A DNA stretch of 64,000 nt from positions 1,364,001 to 1,428,000 of the forward strand of contig NZ_CP102798.1 in assembly GCF_028356935.1 (NCBI RefSeq), written 5' to 3'. Positions within the stretch are counted from its first letter, which is position 1; every line of letters starts with the position of its first letter. Position numbers and translations under genes: made by a program. Below, one piece after another: positions 44,973 through 53,019 of the stretch. The notes under the pieces were generated by a model. It did not search any database. It was given only the letters and a program-made list of their open reading frames with translations, and was not told the origin of the DNA. This DNA comes from Lysinibacillus sp. OF-1. Its GTDB lineage: Bacteria; Bacillota; Bacilli; Bacillales_A; Planococcaceae.

Positions 44973-45634
44973 AAGGGGGTTTTACTATCAAAAGGTTAAT
45001 TTCAGTAATGTTAGTCGCATTTTTAACAATTTTCGTTACACCTAATTTAAATGCTTCTGCTGCGCTTGCAGATGGGAAATATACAATCAATTACCAAGTG
45101 AATAAACCAGATTCTTCATCTGCTTCGATGGCAAATGATTACTTTTTGAAGCCTGCAACAATTATCGTTCAGAATGGTACTTCGGTTGTACAACTGAAGA
45201 TGAAAAAAAGTGCGTGGATAACGAAATTTGAATCAAGTACAGGCGGTAATAAAGTCGTCAGCGAAAATAAGGCAGAGGATACACGTATCGTCCAATTTGC
45301 ATTACCTGCTTATACATCAAAAACTGCTGTTACGATGAAGGTGGACATTGATGACTTAAATTATCATCATGAATATACAGTAGATTTTGTATGGGATGCG
45401 GCATCATTGAAAAATGAAGATGGTAGTGCAGTAGCAGCTACAACAGTACAAAATAACACTAACATGACTAAAAAAACAGATAATACTGGTAAAACAGATA
45501 TTTCGTCAGTTAAAGAAAAAGAAGTAAATCCACAAACAAGTGATGCTTTTCCAATAGGTATACTTTTATTGTTCTGTGTCAGTGGATTTATCCTATTTAA
45601 TTTTAAAAAACGCATGAAGGAAGAAATCCATTGA
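44969..45634 (+). CDS. isdC: IsdC-like NEAT-domain heme protein with sortase-type anchor
   Basis: A protein of about 221 residues: signal peptide, one NEAT domain beginning DGKYTINYQVNKPDSSSASM, heme-binding YHHEY in the last strand, then a Thr/Lys-rich spacer. It ends in NPQTS, a hydrophobic helix and KKRMKEE, a sortase B-like sorting signal. IsdC proteins sit inside the wall and pass heme to IsdE. The start is uncertain. TTG 44969 has no ribosome site and the ATG at 44942 lies upstream of a Fur box, while AAAGGGGG is ideally placed for an ATC at 44987. IsdE and IsdF genes follow, as in the S. aureus isd operon. Confidence 0.85.
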   Translation: MKGGFTIKRLISVMLVAFLTIFVTPNLNASAALADGKYTINYQVNKPDSSSASMANDYFLKPATIIVQNGTSVVQLKMKKSAWITKFESSTGGNKVVSENKAEDTRIVQFALPAYTSKTAVTMKVDIDDLNYHHEYTVDFVWDAASLKNEDGSAVAATTVQNNTNMTKKTDNTGKTDISSVKEKEVNPQTSDAFPIGILLLFCVSGFILFNFKKRMKEEIH

Positions 45635-45645
45635 AATATTTCGGA

Positions 45646-45689
45646 AGCACCCTCATCTACTTCACTCAGGTAGGAGTAGGGTGCTTTTT
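45646..45689 (+). terminator. Stem-loop between isdC and isdE
   Basis: Outer 8-bp stem AGCACCCT/AGGGTGCT (45646-45653 with 45678-45685), an inner CTAC/GTAG helix, then TTTT just before the isdE ribosome site. It may partly terminate, raising isdC over isdE. Confidence 0.65.
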
Positions 45690-45706
45690 AAAAGGAGTGA
45701 ATGGAC

Positions 45707-46630
45707 ATGATAAAAGAAACAAAAGTAAATAGTAGAAAGTTACATATGGTGGTGCTATGTATTATTTTTGTCGTTCTTTCAGCATGTACTAATTCAATTA
45801 AGGAAAATGAAAATAAGGTAAAAGAAAAAAAGGATGAAAATAAGACAACTGTTCAAGATGAAAATCGAATTATTCCAACGACAGTTGCAGTTGCTCATAT
45901 TCTAGATGCACTAAATTTAGATGCCGTCGCTATTCCTACGACGATATATGATTTACCTAAACGATATGAGGGTTTACCCGAGGTTGGTAGTCCGATGTCA
46001 CCTGATATGGAAATTGTAAAATCCTTGAATCCAACAGAGGTTTTCTCAGTGACTACGTTGGAGGCAGATTTGAAAAAGACATTTGATGAAGTTGGTATTA
46101 ATGCTTCATATGTGAATTTACAGAGTATTGATAGTATGAAAGCTGCTATTTTAGAAATTGGAGAAAAATATAAACGGACAGAAGAGGCCATGAAGCTAGT
46201 GACGGAGCTAGAAGGAAAGATTACAGCCATTTCAATGAAGGCGGAATTAAATGAATCACCAAAGGTGCTGATTTTATTAGGCATTCCAGGTAGCTATTTG
46301 GTGGCAACAGAAAATTCATATATTGGAGACTTAGTGAGATTGGCTGGAGGTCAAAATGTGATGAGCGGGCAAGAACCGGAATATTTACCGTCTAATACGG
46401 AATTTTTACAACAAAGCAATCCAGATATTATTATTCGTCTGGCACATGGTCTGCCTGAACAAGTTGTGGAAATGTTTAATGAGGAATTTACTACGAATGA
46501 TATTTGGAAGCATTTTGACGCAGTAAAAAATGGACGTGTTTATGATTTAGATGAACCGTTATTTGGTACAACAGCAACGCTTGCAGTACCTCAAGCGCTA
46601 GAAGAATTAATTAACATTATGTATCCATAA
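45707..46630 (+). CDS. isdE: IsdE-like heme-binding lipoprotein
   Basis: A 307-residue lipoprotein with lipobox LSAC (Cys27), a Lys/Glu-rich linker and the IsdE fold. It keeps the two heme-iron ligands known from S. aureus IsdE: a Met in GSPMSPD (Met97) and a His in RLAHGLPE (His247). The IsdE hallmark GIPGSYLVATENSYIGDLV is also present. It receives heme from the NEAT proteins and delivers it to the permease. AAGGAG favours the ATG at 45707 over 45701. The IsdF-like gene starts 21 bp later. Confidence 0.93.
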   Translation: MIKETKVNSRKLHMVVLCIIFVVLSACTNSIKENENKVKEKKDENKTTVQDENRIIPTTVAVAHILDALNLDAVAIPTTIYDLPKRYEGLPEVGSPMSPDMEIVKSLNPTEVFSVTTLEADLKKTFDEVGINASYVNLQSIDSMKAAILEIGEKYKRTEEAMKLVTELEGKITAISMKAELNESPKVLILLGIPGSYLVATENSYIGDLVRLAGGQNVMSGQEPEYLPSNTEFLQQSNPDIIIRLAHGLPEQVVEMFNEEFTTNDIWKHFDAVKNGRVYDLDEPLFGTTATLAVPQALEELINIMYP

Positions 46631-46651
46631 TGAGAAATGTAGAGGACTGAG

Positions 46652-47620
46652 ATGAATAAAAAAATAAGTAGTTTTTTAGTTGTAAGTCTATTACTTTTAG
46701 TCGTTATTATATATTCAGCCATTACTGGCTCTATTAAAATGGATACGATGGAGTTTATTAGGGCTCTTTTTGGGGAAGAAAACTCAAATTACACAGTCAT
46801 TAAAGATTTACGATTTCCACGGATTATTGTTGCTTTATTTGCAGGAGCATCTTTATCCATTTCCGGCGTATTATTGCAGGCAGTTATGCGTAATCCATTA
46901 GCCGATGCAGGTGTAATTGGCATCTCAGCAGGAGCATCATTTGTACAATTATTAATCATTACATTATTTCCAATGATGTTTTTCTTTACGCCATTATTAG
47001 CTTTTTTTGGAGGAGCCTTTGCTTGCTTTTTAGTATTTATGTTGTCCTGGAAATCAGGATTAAATCCTTTGAAAATAATTTTAGTGGGTATTGCGATTAA
47101 TGCGATGTTTACGGGTCTAACAGAAGCCTTTGTTACGCTATGTAGCTATATGAATGTGATGGTTGGCGGTGTAGGTGGCTCTAATTTATCGATGCGAACT
47201 TGGAGTGATGTACGTTTAATTTCATTTTACGGTTTGATTGGTTTACTAGCTGCTCTTCTAATAGCCTCTTGGTGCAATTTATTGGCTTTACAAGATAAAA
47301 CGGCCAAGAGTCTAGGCTTTAATGTAACACGTGCACGACTATTTATTGCAGCGATAGCGGTATTACTAGCGGCTATTTCAACTGCTACAGCTGGTGTTAT
47401 TGCATTTGTCGGTTTATTAGTACCGCATATTTCAAGAAGGTTAGTAGGATCAGATCATAAATGGTTAATACCATTCTCGGCATTAGCTGGTGCCCTGCTA
47501 ATTTTAACTGCCGATACATTAGGTAGAATATTAGTTGCGCCACTGGAAATACCAGCATCCACAATCATGGCGATAATCGGTGGACCATTTTTAATCTTCT
47601 TAATTCGAAAAGATAAGTAA
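46652..47620 (+). CDS. isdF: IsdF-like heme ABC permease
   Basis: A 322-residue FecCD-family permease with about nine or ten helices and the conserved RNPLADAGVIGISAGASF and GVIAFVGLLVPHISRRLVG loops. It acts as a homodimer with the adjacent ATPase and IsdE to import heme. It starts 21 bp after isdE and ends 15 bp before the ATPase start. Confidence 0.92.
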   Translation: MNKKISSFLVVSLLLLVVIIYSAITGSIKMDTMEFIRALFGEENSNYTVIKDLRFPRIIVALFAGASLSISGVLLQAVMRNPLADAGVIGISAGASFVQLLIITLFPMMFFFTPLLAFFGGAFACFLVFMLSWKSGLNPLKIILVGIAINAMFTGLTEAFVTLCSYMNVMVGGVGGSNLSMRTWSDVRLISFYGLIGLLAALLIASWCNLLALQDKTAKSLGFNVTRARLFIAAIAVLLAAISTATAGVIAFVGLLVPHISRRLVGSDHKWLIPFSALAGALLILTADTLGRILVAPLEIPASTIMAIIGGPFLIFLIRKDK

Positions 47621-47635
47621 AGAGAGGTGAGTGTA

Positions 47636-48406
47636 TTGAACGTTTCTCAAATTAAACTATCTTATGATCAGAAGCAAAATCATTTAGATGGGGTTACGAC
47701 AACTATTGAAAAGGGAAAAATCACGACGATTATTGGCCCGAATGGTTGTGGAAAAACAACATTATTAAGTGTTATTTCACGTAATAATATGCCGCAACAA
47801 GGATCAGTAACGTTAGAACAGAAGGATATAATGACATACAAGGCCAAGGAATTTGCGAAAAAACTAGCCATTGTTTATCAGCAAAATTCAGTGCCGCAAG
47901 ATATCACGATTGAAAAACTAGTTGCTTATGGACGGGTACCCCATCAACAATTAATGAAAAGAAATGTTGAAGAAGATGAGGCGGCAGTCAATTGGGCACT
48001 GGCAGCAACAAATTTAACACAGAAACGTACATGTAAATTGGATGCATTATCGGGTGGTGAACGTCAACGTGTTTGGATTGCCATGGCACTTGCTCAAAAA
48101 TCATCCATTCTTTGTTTAGATGAGCCAACAACATATTTAGATATTTTTTATCAAATAGAATTAATGGAGTTAGTGAAGAAATTGAACAAAGAACATGCTC
48201 TAACAATTGTGATGGTGTTGCATGATATTAATCAAGCAATAAAATATAGCGATCATATTATTTTGATGAAAGACGGTAAAATATTATGCGAAGGTGCACC
48301 TATAGAAACCGTAACAGCAGAACGGATGAAAGAAGTGTATGGTGTAGAAGTGATTATTCAAACGCATGAAAGTGTTGGTACATATATGATTCCATTAAGC
48401 ATTTAG
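47636..48406 (+). CDS. Heme ABC transporter ATPase
   Basis: A 256-residue FecE-type ATPase: Walker A GPNGCGKTT, signature LSGGERQRVWIAMALAQ, Walker [13 protein letters not shown]. The start is TTG at 47636 with AGAGG 8 bases upstream; a GTG at 47627 overlaps that site. It energises the IsdEF importer. S. aureus lacks such a gene in its isd operon and borrows FhuC, so this operon is more self-contained. Confidence 0.92.
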   Translation: MNVSQIKLSYDQKQNHLDGVTTTIEKGKITTIIGPNGCGKTTLLSVISRNNMPQQGSVTLEQKDIMTYKAKEFAKKLAIVYQQNSVPQDITIEKLVAYGRVPHQQLMKRNVEEDEAAVNWALAATNLTQKRTCKLDALSGGERQRVWIAMALAQKSSILCLDEPTTYLDIFYQIELMELVKKLNKEHALTIVMVLHDINQAIKYSDHIILMKDGKILCEGAPIETVTAERMKEVYGVEVIIQTHESVGTYMIPLSI

Positions 48407-48554
48407 GAAAATTATATGAGACAGATTAGCAGCTTCTTAGAGTTAATGAAGGTAAATTTTTAATCCTTTTAAATTTACAGTAAATATTTCAATGACAGTA
48501 TGTTATTTAGCATTATTTACACAAAATAAAATAACAAAACATATTTTAACTTTC

Positions 48555-48582
48555 TTGACAATAATAGTTTGTGAGTTATAAT
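48555..48582 (+). promoter_or_regulatory. Consensus promoter of the NEAT-SLH gene
   Basis: TTGACA (48555-48560), a 16-bp spacer and TATAAT (48577-48582), both perfect, with a Fur box immediately downstream. Confidence 0.85.
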
Positions 48583-48586
48583 TGGT

Positions 48587-48605
48587 GAGAATGAGAATCA
48601 TAATC
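48587..48605 (+). promoter_or_regulatory. Fur box of the NEAT-SLH gene
   Basis: GAGAATGAGAATCATAATC agrees with the Fur consensus at about 16 of 19 positions and covers the predicted transcription start. Confidence 0.8.
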
Positions 48606-48630
48606 AATTAAAAAGGTAGATTTACTCACT

Positions 48631-48670
48631 AACATCCATGTAATTAATAGATGTTTTTCTTTTAATTTTA
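48631..48670 (+). terminator. Weak terminator-like hairpin in the NEAT-SLH leader
   Basis: A 6-bp stem AACATC/GATGTT (48631-48636 with 48650-48655) followed by TTTTCTTTTAATTTT. It is weak, but its place between two Fur-like boxes copies the layout before isdC. Confidence 0.3.
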
Positions 48671-48673
48671 ATT

Positions 48674-48692
48674 GAGAATGGGAATCATTTGG
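48674..48692 (+). promoter_or_regulatory. Second Fur-like box in the NEAT-SLH leader
   Basis: GAGAATGGGAATCATTTGG keeps the core of the Fur consensus (about 14 of 19). It lies about 90 bp downstream of the first box and 95 bp before the gene. Confidence 0.5.
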
Positions 48693-48786
48693 GTTTGTGG
48701 TAGTACTAGTTAAATTGTTTATACAAAAGGAGGTAATAACGCTTAGGATAGGTTGAAATAATTAAAAAACTCAGGAGGTTAGAGTA

Positions 48787-51700
48787 TTGAAGAAATTTTT
48801 ACAATATGTAGCAATGATAGTGTTGATGTTAGGTGCAGTATTACCTGGCTTGGGAATGGAAGTAAAGGCGGAAGAGAATACCGGATCTAGCTGCGTAGTT
48901 GACTATTCGGCAAATATCAAAATGCTCAACGAACAGCAAACAGCAGATTCAATGATGAATAGCTATGTTCAAAAAGAAGCTACTGTTCAACAAAAAGATG
49001 GTCAATTTACAGTAGACATTACTGTGCCACAAGCATATACAGCGTGGTACCAGGATTTTAAAGTAGAATCTGGCGGAGAATTAAAAAAAGCTATTGAAAA
49101 AACAACAGACACTAATGGTAACGATATTTACACATTCGTAGTCGATCAATATGAGCAAACAATAAAGGCATGGGTTGATGTTTATATTCCAATGCTATCG
49201 TATGATCATGACTATATAGTGTATTTAAAAATTGCTGATGTTACGGAAGTTAATCGTGTATGTGATGAAGCAACAGAACAACCAGAAGATAACAAAGATG
49301 AAATTATTACAAAAAACGTTCCTTTTACATTTTTAACAAATAATAAAACATATGATACGTATTTTAAAAGTTATATTAATTATGCTGATTTAGCGACAAT
49401 TGGTGAAGAAAAATATGCCTATATTAAACTAACAGGTCACACATATGCATTTACGACACTAAAAGTAGGCAGTGAAAACGGAGAAGACGTAAAAATCGTA
49501 AGCTCTGAAGGAGAAGGCAATTCATTAGTACGTGTTATAAAGGTAAAATTAGATGCTGATTTAAAGGCTACAGTGATTATGTCAGGTGACAAGTATCCAG
49601 CAACACCGTTTACGTTTGATTTTGCACCGGTAAAAGAACAAATTGTATATTTACCTGAGCATTTCAACTCGAACAATCAAGTAATTGAGTTTGGACTGAC
49701 ACCTGTTAGCTCTGGTGCACCTGCTCATACAATAATCGCATCCCTTTTAGGACAAGCATATGCTACAAAAACAGCAGACAATAAAATTGCTGTAACAATT
49801 AATTTAGTTGTAAATGGTACAACGAAGGGCTTTTCTGTAAAACAAGGAAATAAAATGATTGCAGAATGGACAGCAGGGGACACGAAAAATGTCATTAAAT
49901 TTACAGTAGATTCATTAGAAAATTTAGCATTCACGTCAACAACTGAGCGAAATGGGAATGCATCCACAATGAGTACGACAGTTGAAAAAGTACTATTAAC
50001 GGGTGAGATTGCTAAGCAAGAGGAGAATAGTTCGGAAGGAAATACCAACGGCAGTGAATCAGGTTCTGGGGAGAACAATAATAATTCAAATACCGGTGGC
50101 AATAACAATTCTAACACTGAAAACAATGAACAATCAACTAATGGGCTGTATACAGTGAACTTTACGTTCTTAAATGAATCAGGTACGGGTAGCTCTATTA
50201 TGAACACATATGTTGATAATCAAGCATATGTAGTGAAAAATGGCTCTTCCTATCAAGTTCAATTAACACTAAAAAATAGTTCATGGATTACTGGATTTAC
50301 AGTGAATGGTGCAACACCTAGTACAATTAGCGATACAAATGATGTACGAGTAGTGCAATTTACAGTATCGAATTTAGCTACTCTTCAAAATGCGTGGGTA
50401 AAAGTCGATATTGCGGATCTTAACTATCATCATGACTATAATATTCTATTAAAATTTGAAGAAGCGTCACTTTCAAAGATTAATGATAGTACAACATTCC
50501 CAAGTACAGGTGGTTCAACTAATAGTGGTTCAACAAATGGTAGTTCAACTAATAGCGGAACAAATACAAGTACTACAGGGAACTTTAGTCAAGAGGGAGT
50601 AGTTAAATTTGAATTTGCAAACAATACAAAAGAGATAGCTGTCTTCCTACAAAAAGCAAAAACAGTATTTGAAAATAACAAATATAAAGTTATGCTTTCA
50701 TTAAATATTGAAAATAACTTACAAAATTTTATTGTCAAACAAAACGGTAAAGAAATTGCAAAATGGTCGAATAAAGTAGCTTCATTAGTACCGATTGCAA
50801 CTGCAAAAACAACAACACTTTCATTTGAAATTGCTACACTAGATAATCTTGTTTTTGAAGCAATAACGGCGGATAAGACGATTTCCACAAATGTATCAGC
50901 AACGACAACAAAGACAAATGAAAAGAATACTCGTCAGTCCATTACGTATAAAATGGTGGCTGATCCAAACGGTAATATGGCTGATTTTATTACAAACTAT
51001 TTAGCACCATACTTCACGAAAGCTGAATTAGTAACACTTGACGGTAAACGTTATATTGAAATGACACTAATTGGTAAAGCTTATGGTTTTGAAACACTTG
51101 CTTATATTGATGAAAATGGTAAGCAACAAAAAATCGAAGTGATAAGTTCTACAGGCGAAAAAATGGATCAAGTACGTGTTGTACGTTTACCATTAATTCA
51201 AGATCGCAATGGCGTAACGAAAATATTTGTAGATTCAGGTAGTTTAGGTTATGGGGCGTACACATTATTCTTTACGTTTGATGTGCCAGCTTTAGAGGAA
51301 GAAACAACAAACTCTAATAATACAGAGAAAACGGATAATATTAAAAATCCTTTTACAGATATTGGTAATATATTCAGCAAAGATGAAATTTTAGCTTTAT
51401 ACGCTGCTGGAATTTCAACAGGTACAACAGCTACAACATTTAGTCCAAATAAAAATATAACTCGTGCACAATTTGCAGTAATGGTCGCTCGAGCTTTAAA
51501 TATTCAATCTGCTAAAGCAACCGCGTTTAAAGATGTTAAAGGTCAGTGGTTTGAAAATGAAGTACAAGCACTTGCAGAGGTAGGTATTGTAACAGGTGTA
51601 AATGCCACAACATTTAACCCAACAGCAAATATTACACGTCAGCAAGCAGCGGCAATGATTTTACGCATGCTTGAATATAAAGGCTATAAAGTAACGGTTG

Positions 51701-51891
51701 ATAAAAATGCCTTATCCTACAAAGATGCTAATCAAGTAGTTGACTACTCAAAGCAAGCCGTATCGGAATTACAGGCACTAGACATTATGACAGGGTCTAA
51801 TGGCTATTTAAATCCAGAAAGTAATTTAACACGTGCTCAAATGGCGAAGGTTTTAAAACGATCACTAGATTTAGTCAATTTAATTGATTAA
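48787..51891 (+). CDS. Multi-NEAT heme-capture protein anchored by SLH domains
   Basis: A 1034-residue secreted protein with a signal peptide ending near residue 28. NEAT 1 (about 36-150) has heme motif YDHDY (139-143). NEAT 2 (about 176-290) and NEAT 4 (about 716-834) resemble each other and lack a clean YxxxY. NEAT 3 (about 451-560) has YHHDY. Two further NEAT-like modules (about 297-400 and 598-700) share FSVKQGNK or FIVKQNGK and IAEW or IAKW. Ser/Gly/Asn linkers separate halves. Three SLH modules (about 850-1034) anchor it to the secondary wall polymer, as in Bacillus anthracis BslK. Start TTG, AGGAGG 8 bases upstream. Confidence 0.92.
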   Translation: MKKFLQYVAMIVLMLGAVLPGLGMEVKAEENTGSSCVVDYSANIKMLNEQQTADSMMNSYVQKEATVQQKDGQFTVDITVPQAYTAWYQDFKVESGGELKKAIEKTTDTNGNDIYTFVVDQYEQTIKAWVDVYIPMLSYDHDYIVYLKIADVTEVNRVCDEATEQPEDNKDEIITKNVPFTFLTNNKTYDTYFKSYINYADLATIGEEKYAYIKLTGHTYAFTTLKVGSENGEDVKIVSSEGEGNSLVRVIKVKLDADLKATVIMSGDKYPATPFTFDFAPVKEQIVYLPEHFNSNNQVIEFGLTPVSSGAPAHTIIASLLGQAYATKTADNKIAVTINLVVNGTTKGFSVKQGNKMIAEWTAGDTKNVIKFTVDSLENLAFTSTTERNGNASTMSTTVEKVLLTGEIAKQEENSSEGNTNGSESGSGENNNNSNTGGNNNSNTENNEQSTNGLYTVNFTFLNESGTGSSIMNTYVDNQAYVVKNGSSYQVQLTLKNSSWITGFTVNGATPSTISDTNDVRVVQFTVSNLATLQNAWVKVDIADLNYHHDYNILLKFEEASLSKINDSTTFPSTGGSTNSGSTNGSSTNSGTNTSTTGNFSQEGVVKFEFANNTKEIAVFLQKAKTVFENNKYKVMLSLNIENNLQNFIVKQNGKEIAKWSNKVASLVPIATAKTTTLSFEIATLDNLVFEAITADKTISTNVSATTTKTNEKNTRQSITYKMVADPNGNMADFITNYLAPYFTKAELVTLDGKRYIEMTLIGKAYGFETLAYIDENGKQQKIEVISSTGEKMDQVRVVRLPLIQDRNGVTKIFVDSGSLGYGAYTLFFTFDVPALEEETTNSNNTEKTDNIKNPFTDIGNIFSKDEILALYAAGISTGTTATTFSPNKNITRAQFAVMVARALNIQSAKATAFKDVKGQWFENEVQALAEVGIVTGVNATTFNPTANITRQQAAAMILRMLEYKGYKVTVDKNALSYKDANQVVDYSKQAVSELQALDIMTGSNGYLNPESNLTRAQMAKVLKRSLDLVNLID

Positions 51892-51939
51892 TAATTAAAG
51901 CAAGATACTATTACTATCCCATAAACTCCTCTAACAGTT

Positions 51940-52013
51940 GGATGAGGTGACTATATCATGTGCTTCTATGAGGTTTTCAGCTTGAGCTATTGCCGAAGGG
52001 GGTCGCCTCATCC
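51940..52013 (+). other. Long-range stem-loop downstream of the NEAT-SLH gene
   Basis: A 12-bp stem with one G-U pair, GGATGAGGTGAC/GTCGCCTCATCC (51940-51951 with 52002-52013), encloses 50 bases. It directly precedes the terminator and is more GC-rich than its surroundings. The function is unknown. Confidence 0.5.
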
Positions 52014-52017
52014 AATA

Positions 52018-52056
52018 AAAAAATGCAATTCAAGTAGAAATTGAATTGCATTTTTT
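52018..52056 (+). terminator. Terminator of the NEAT-SLH gene
   Basis: A perfect 16-bp stem (52018-52033 with 52041-52056) bracketed by A and T runs, so it may work in both directions. From here to 52473 I see no gene, only a small palindrome CCACAATA/TATTGTGG at 52254-52272. Confidence 0.88.
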
Positions 52057-52473
52057 AAACATTTATACATCCGATTTTTTTAGTTTGCCTAAAACAAGCG
52101 TTTACTTTTCTAGGCTAATCTTATAGTGAAGACATGCGAATGTTAAGGGAAGCGTTCTAAACATAAAATTTGGCCAATATTAACTGCAAAAGTAGAAATA
52201 CGGTGATTTATTTTGAAAATAGTTCATAAAAACTGTTGTCTTAGAAGAGGGATCCACAATAAATTATTGTGGAGGTTTTATAAAATAATTTAAAAAACGT
52301 TCTTAAACGATGCGAGTTTGAAATGCCAGGCTGTAAACTCGATGAAAAACGTCTAAGAACGTATAGTTATTATTCTTGTATTTTTACTGATATGTGTAAT
52401 GTTAATCTTACAGATGGAAGAGGGAGCTGGCACATCTTTATCCTTTTAAGAAATCCTTGTACAGAAATTGCTG

Positions 52474-52800
52474 CTACTTTACTAAAGTTGCAGCAATTTC
52501 TGAAATAACAACCCGGTTACCCATTATTGGGGAAGACTCATTGTTTTCTTTGTTACCAATCTCTTCACGACGGTGTAAATTTTTAAAGTCATCTGATTCG
52601 CGCCATGCTTTGAATTGCTCGACTGTATCCCAGAACATCATAACGTTCATTTCATCGTGATCTTCTGGTTCAGAGCAAACGTTCACTTCAACTTTATTAA
52701 ACCCTTCCCAGTTCAATAAATTTTTATCAGATATAAATAATGGTGCCATTTTATGAGCAAAACCTTTTTTTACTAAAAAACGGTTAGTTACTGTAATCAT
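52474..52800 (-). CDS. isdG: IsdG/IsdI-type heme-degrading monooxygenase
   Basis: A 108-residue ABM-fold protein. It keeps the catalytic triad of IsdG enzymes: Asn6 (TNRF), Trp66 (FKAWRESDDF) and His76 (NLHRREE), and the SSPIMGNRVV tail seen in S. aureus IsdG. It opens the heme ring in the cytoplasm and frees iron. It is transcribed divergently from the second heme importer, with Fur boxes for each direction between them. Confidence 0.93.
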   Translation of the reverse strand: MITVTNRFLVKKGFAHKMAPLFISDKNLLNWEGFNKVEVNVCSEPEDHDEMNVMMFWDTVEQFKAWRESDDFKNLHRREEIGNKENNESSPIMGNRVVISEIAATLVK

Positions 52801-52834
52801 CTATTATATTGACCCCTTTATGACATTTTTAATT

Positions 52835-52853
52835 GATATTGATTTTCATTATC
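52835..52853 (-). promoter_or_regulatory. Fur box upstream of isdG
   Basis: GATATTGATTTTCATTATC matches the Fur consensus at 17 of 19 positions, 35 bp upstream of the isdG start. Confidence 0.82.
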
Positions 52854-52918
52854 AATTAAAACATACATTAATTGGCTATGCAATAAAAAATTTTAAAAAA
52901 TAACATTAAAAACGTTTG

Positions 52919-52947
52919 TTGACAATTATTTTTATTTCAAATAGAAT
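52919..52947 (+). promoter_or_regulatory. Promoter of the second heme importer
   Basis: TTGACA (52919-52924), a 17-bp spacer and TAGAAT (52942-52947), followed by a Fur box at 52963-52981. Confidence 0.75.
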
Positions 52948-52962
52948 CATAAACAACTGTAT

Positions 52963-52981
52963 GAGAATGATTATCAATTTC
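52963..52981 (+). promoter_or_regulatory. Fur box of the second heme importer
   Basis: GAGAATGATTATCAATTTC matches 16 of 19 consensus positions and lies just downstream of the predicted transcription start. Confidence 0.8.
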
Positions 52982-53019
52982 AATTTGATTTTTAAAAAAA
53001 GAAAGGGTTGGTAGTTACC

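Noticed and set aside
49725..50207. 160-codon frame antisense to the NEAT-SLH gene
   Set aside because: A shadow of Thr/Ser/Asn-rich repeat coding; no ribosome site or domain.
52323..52660. Two short plus-strand frames opposite isdG
   Set aside because: They lie downstream of or antisense to isdG, with no ribosome site or domain.
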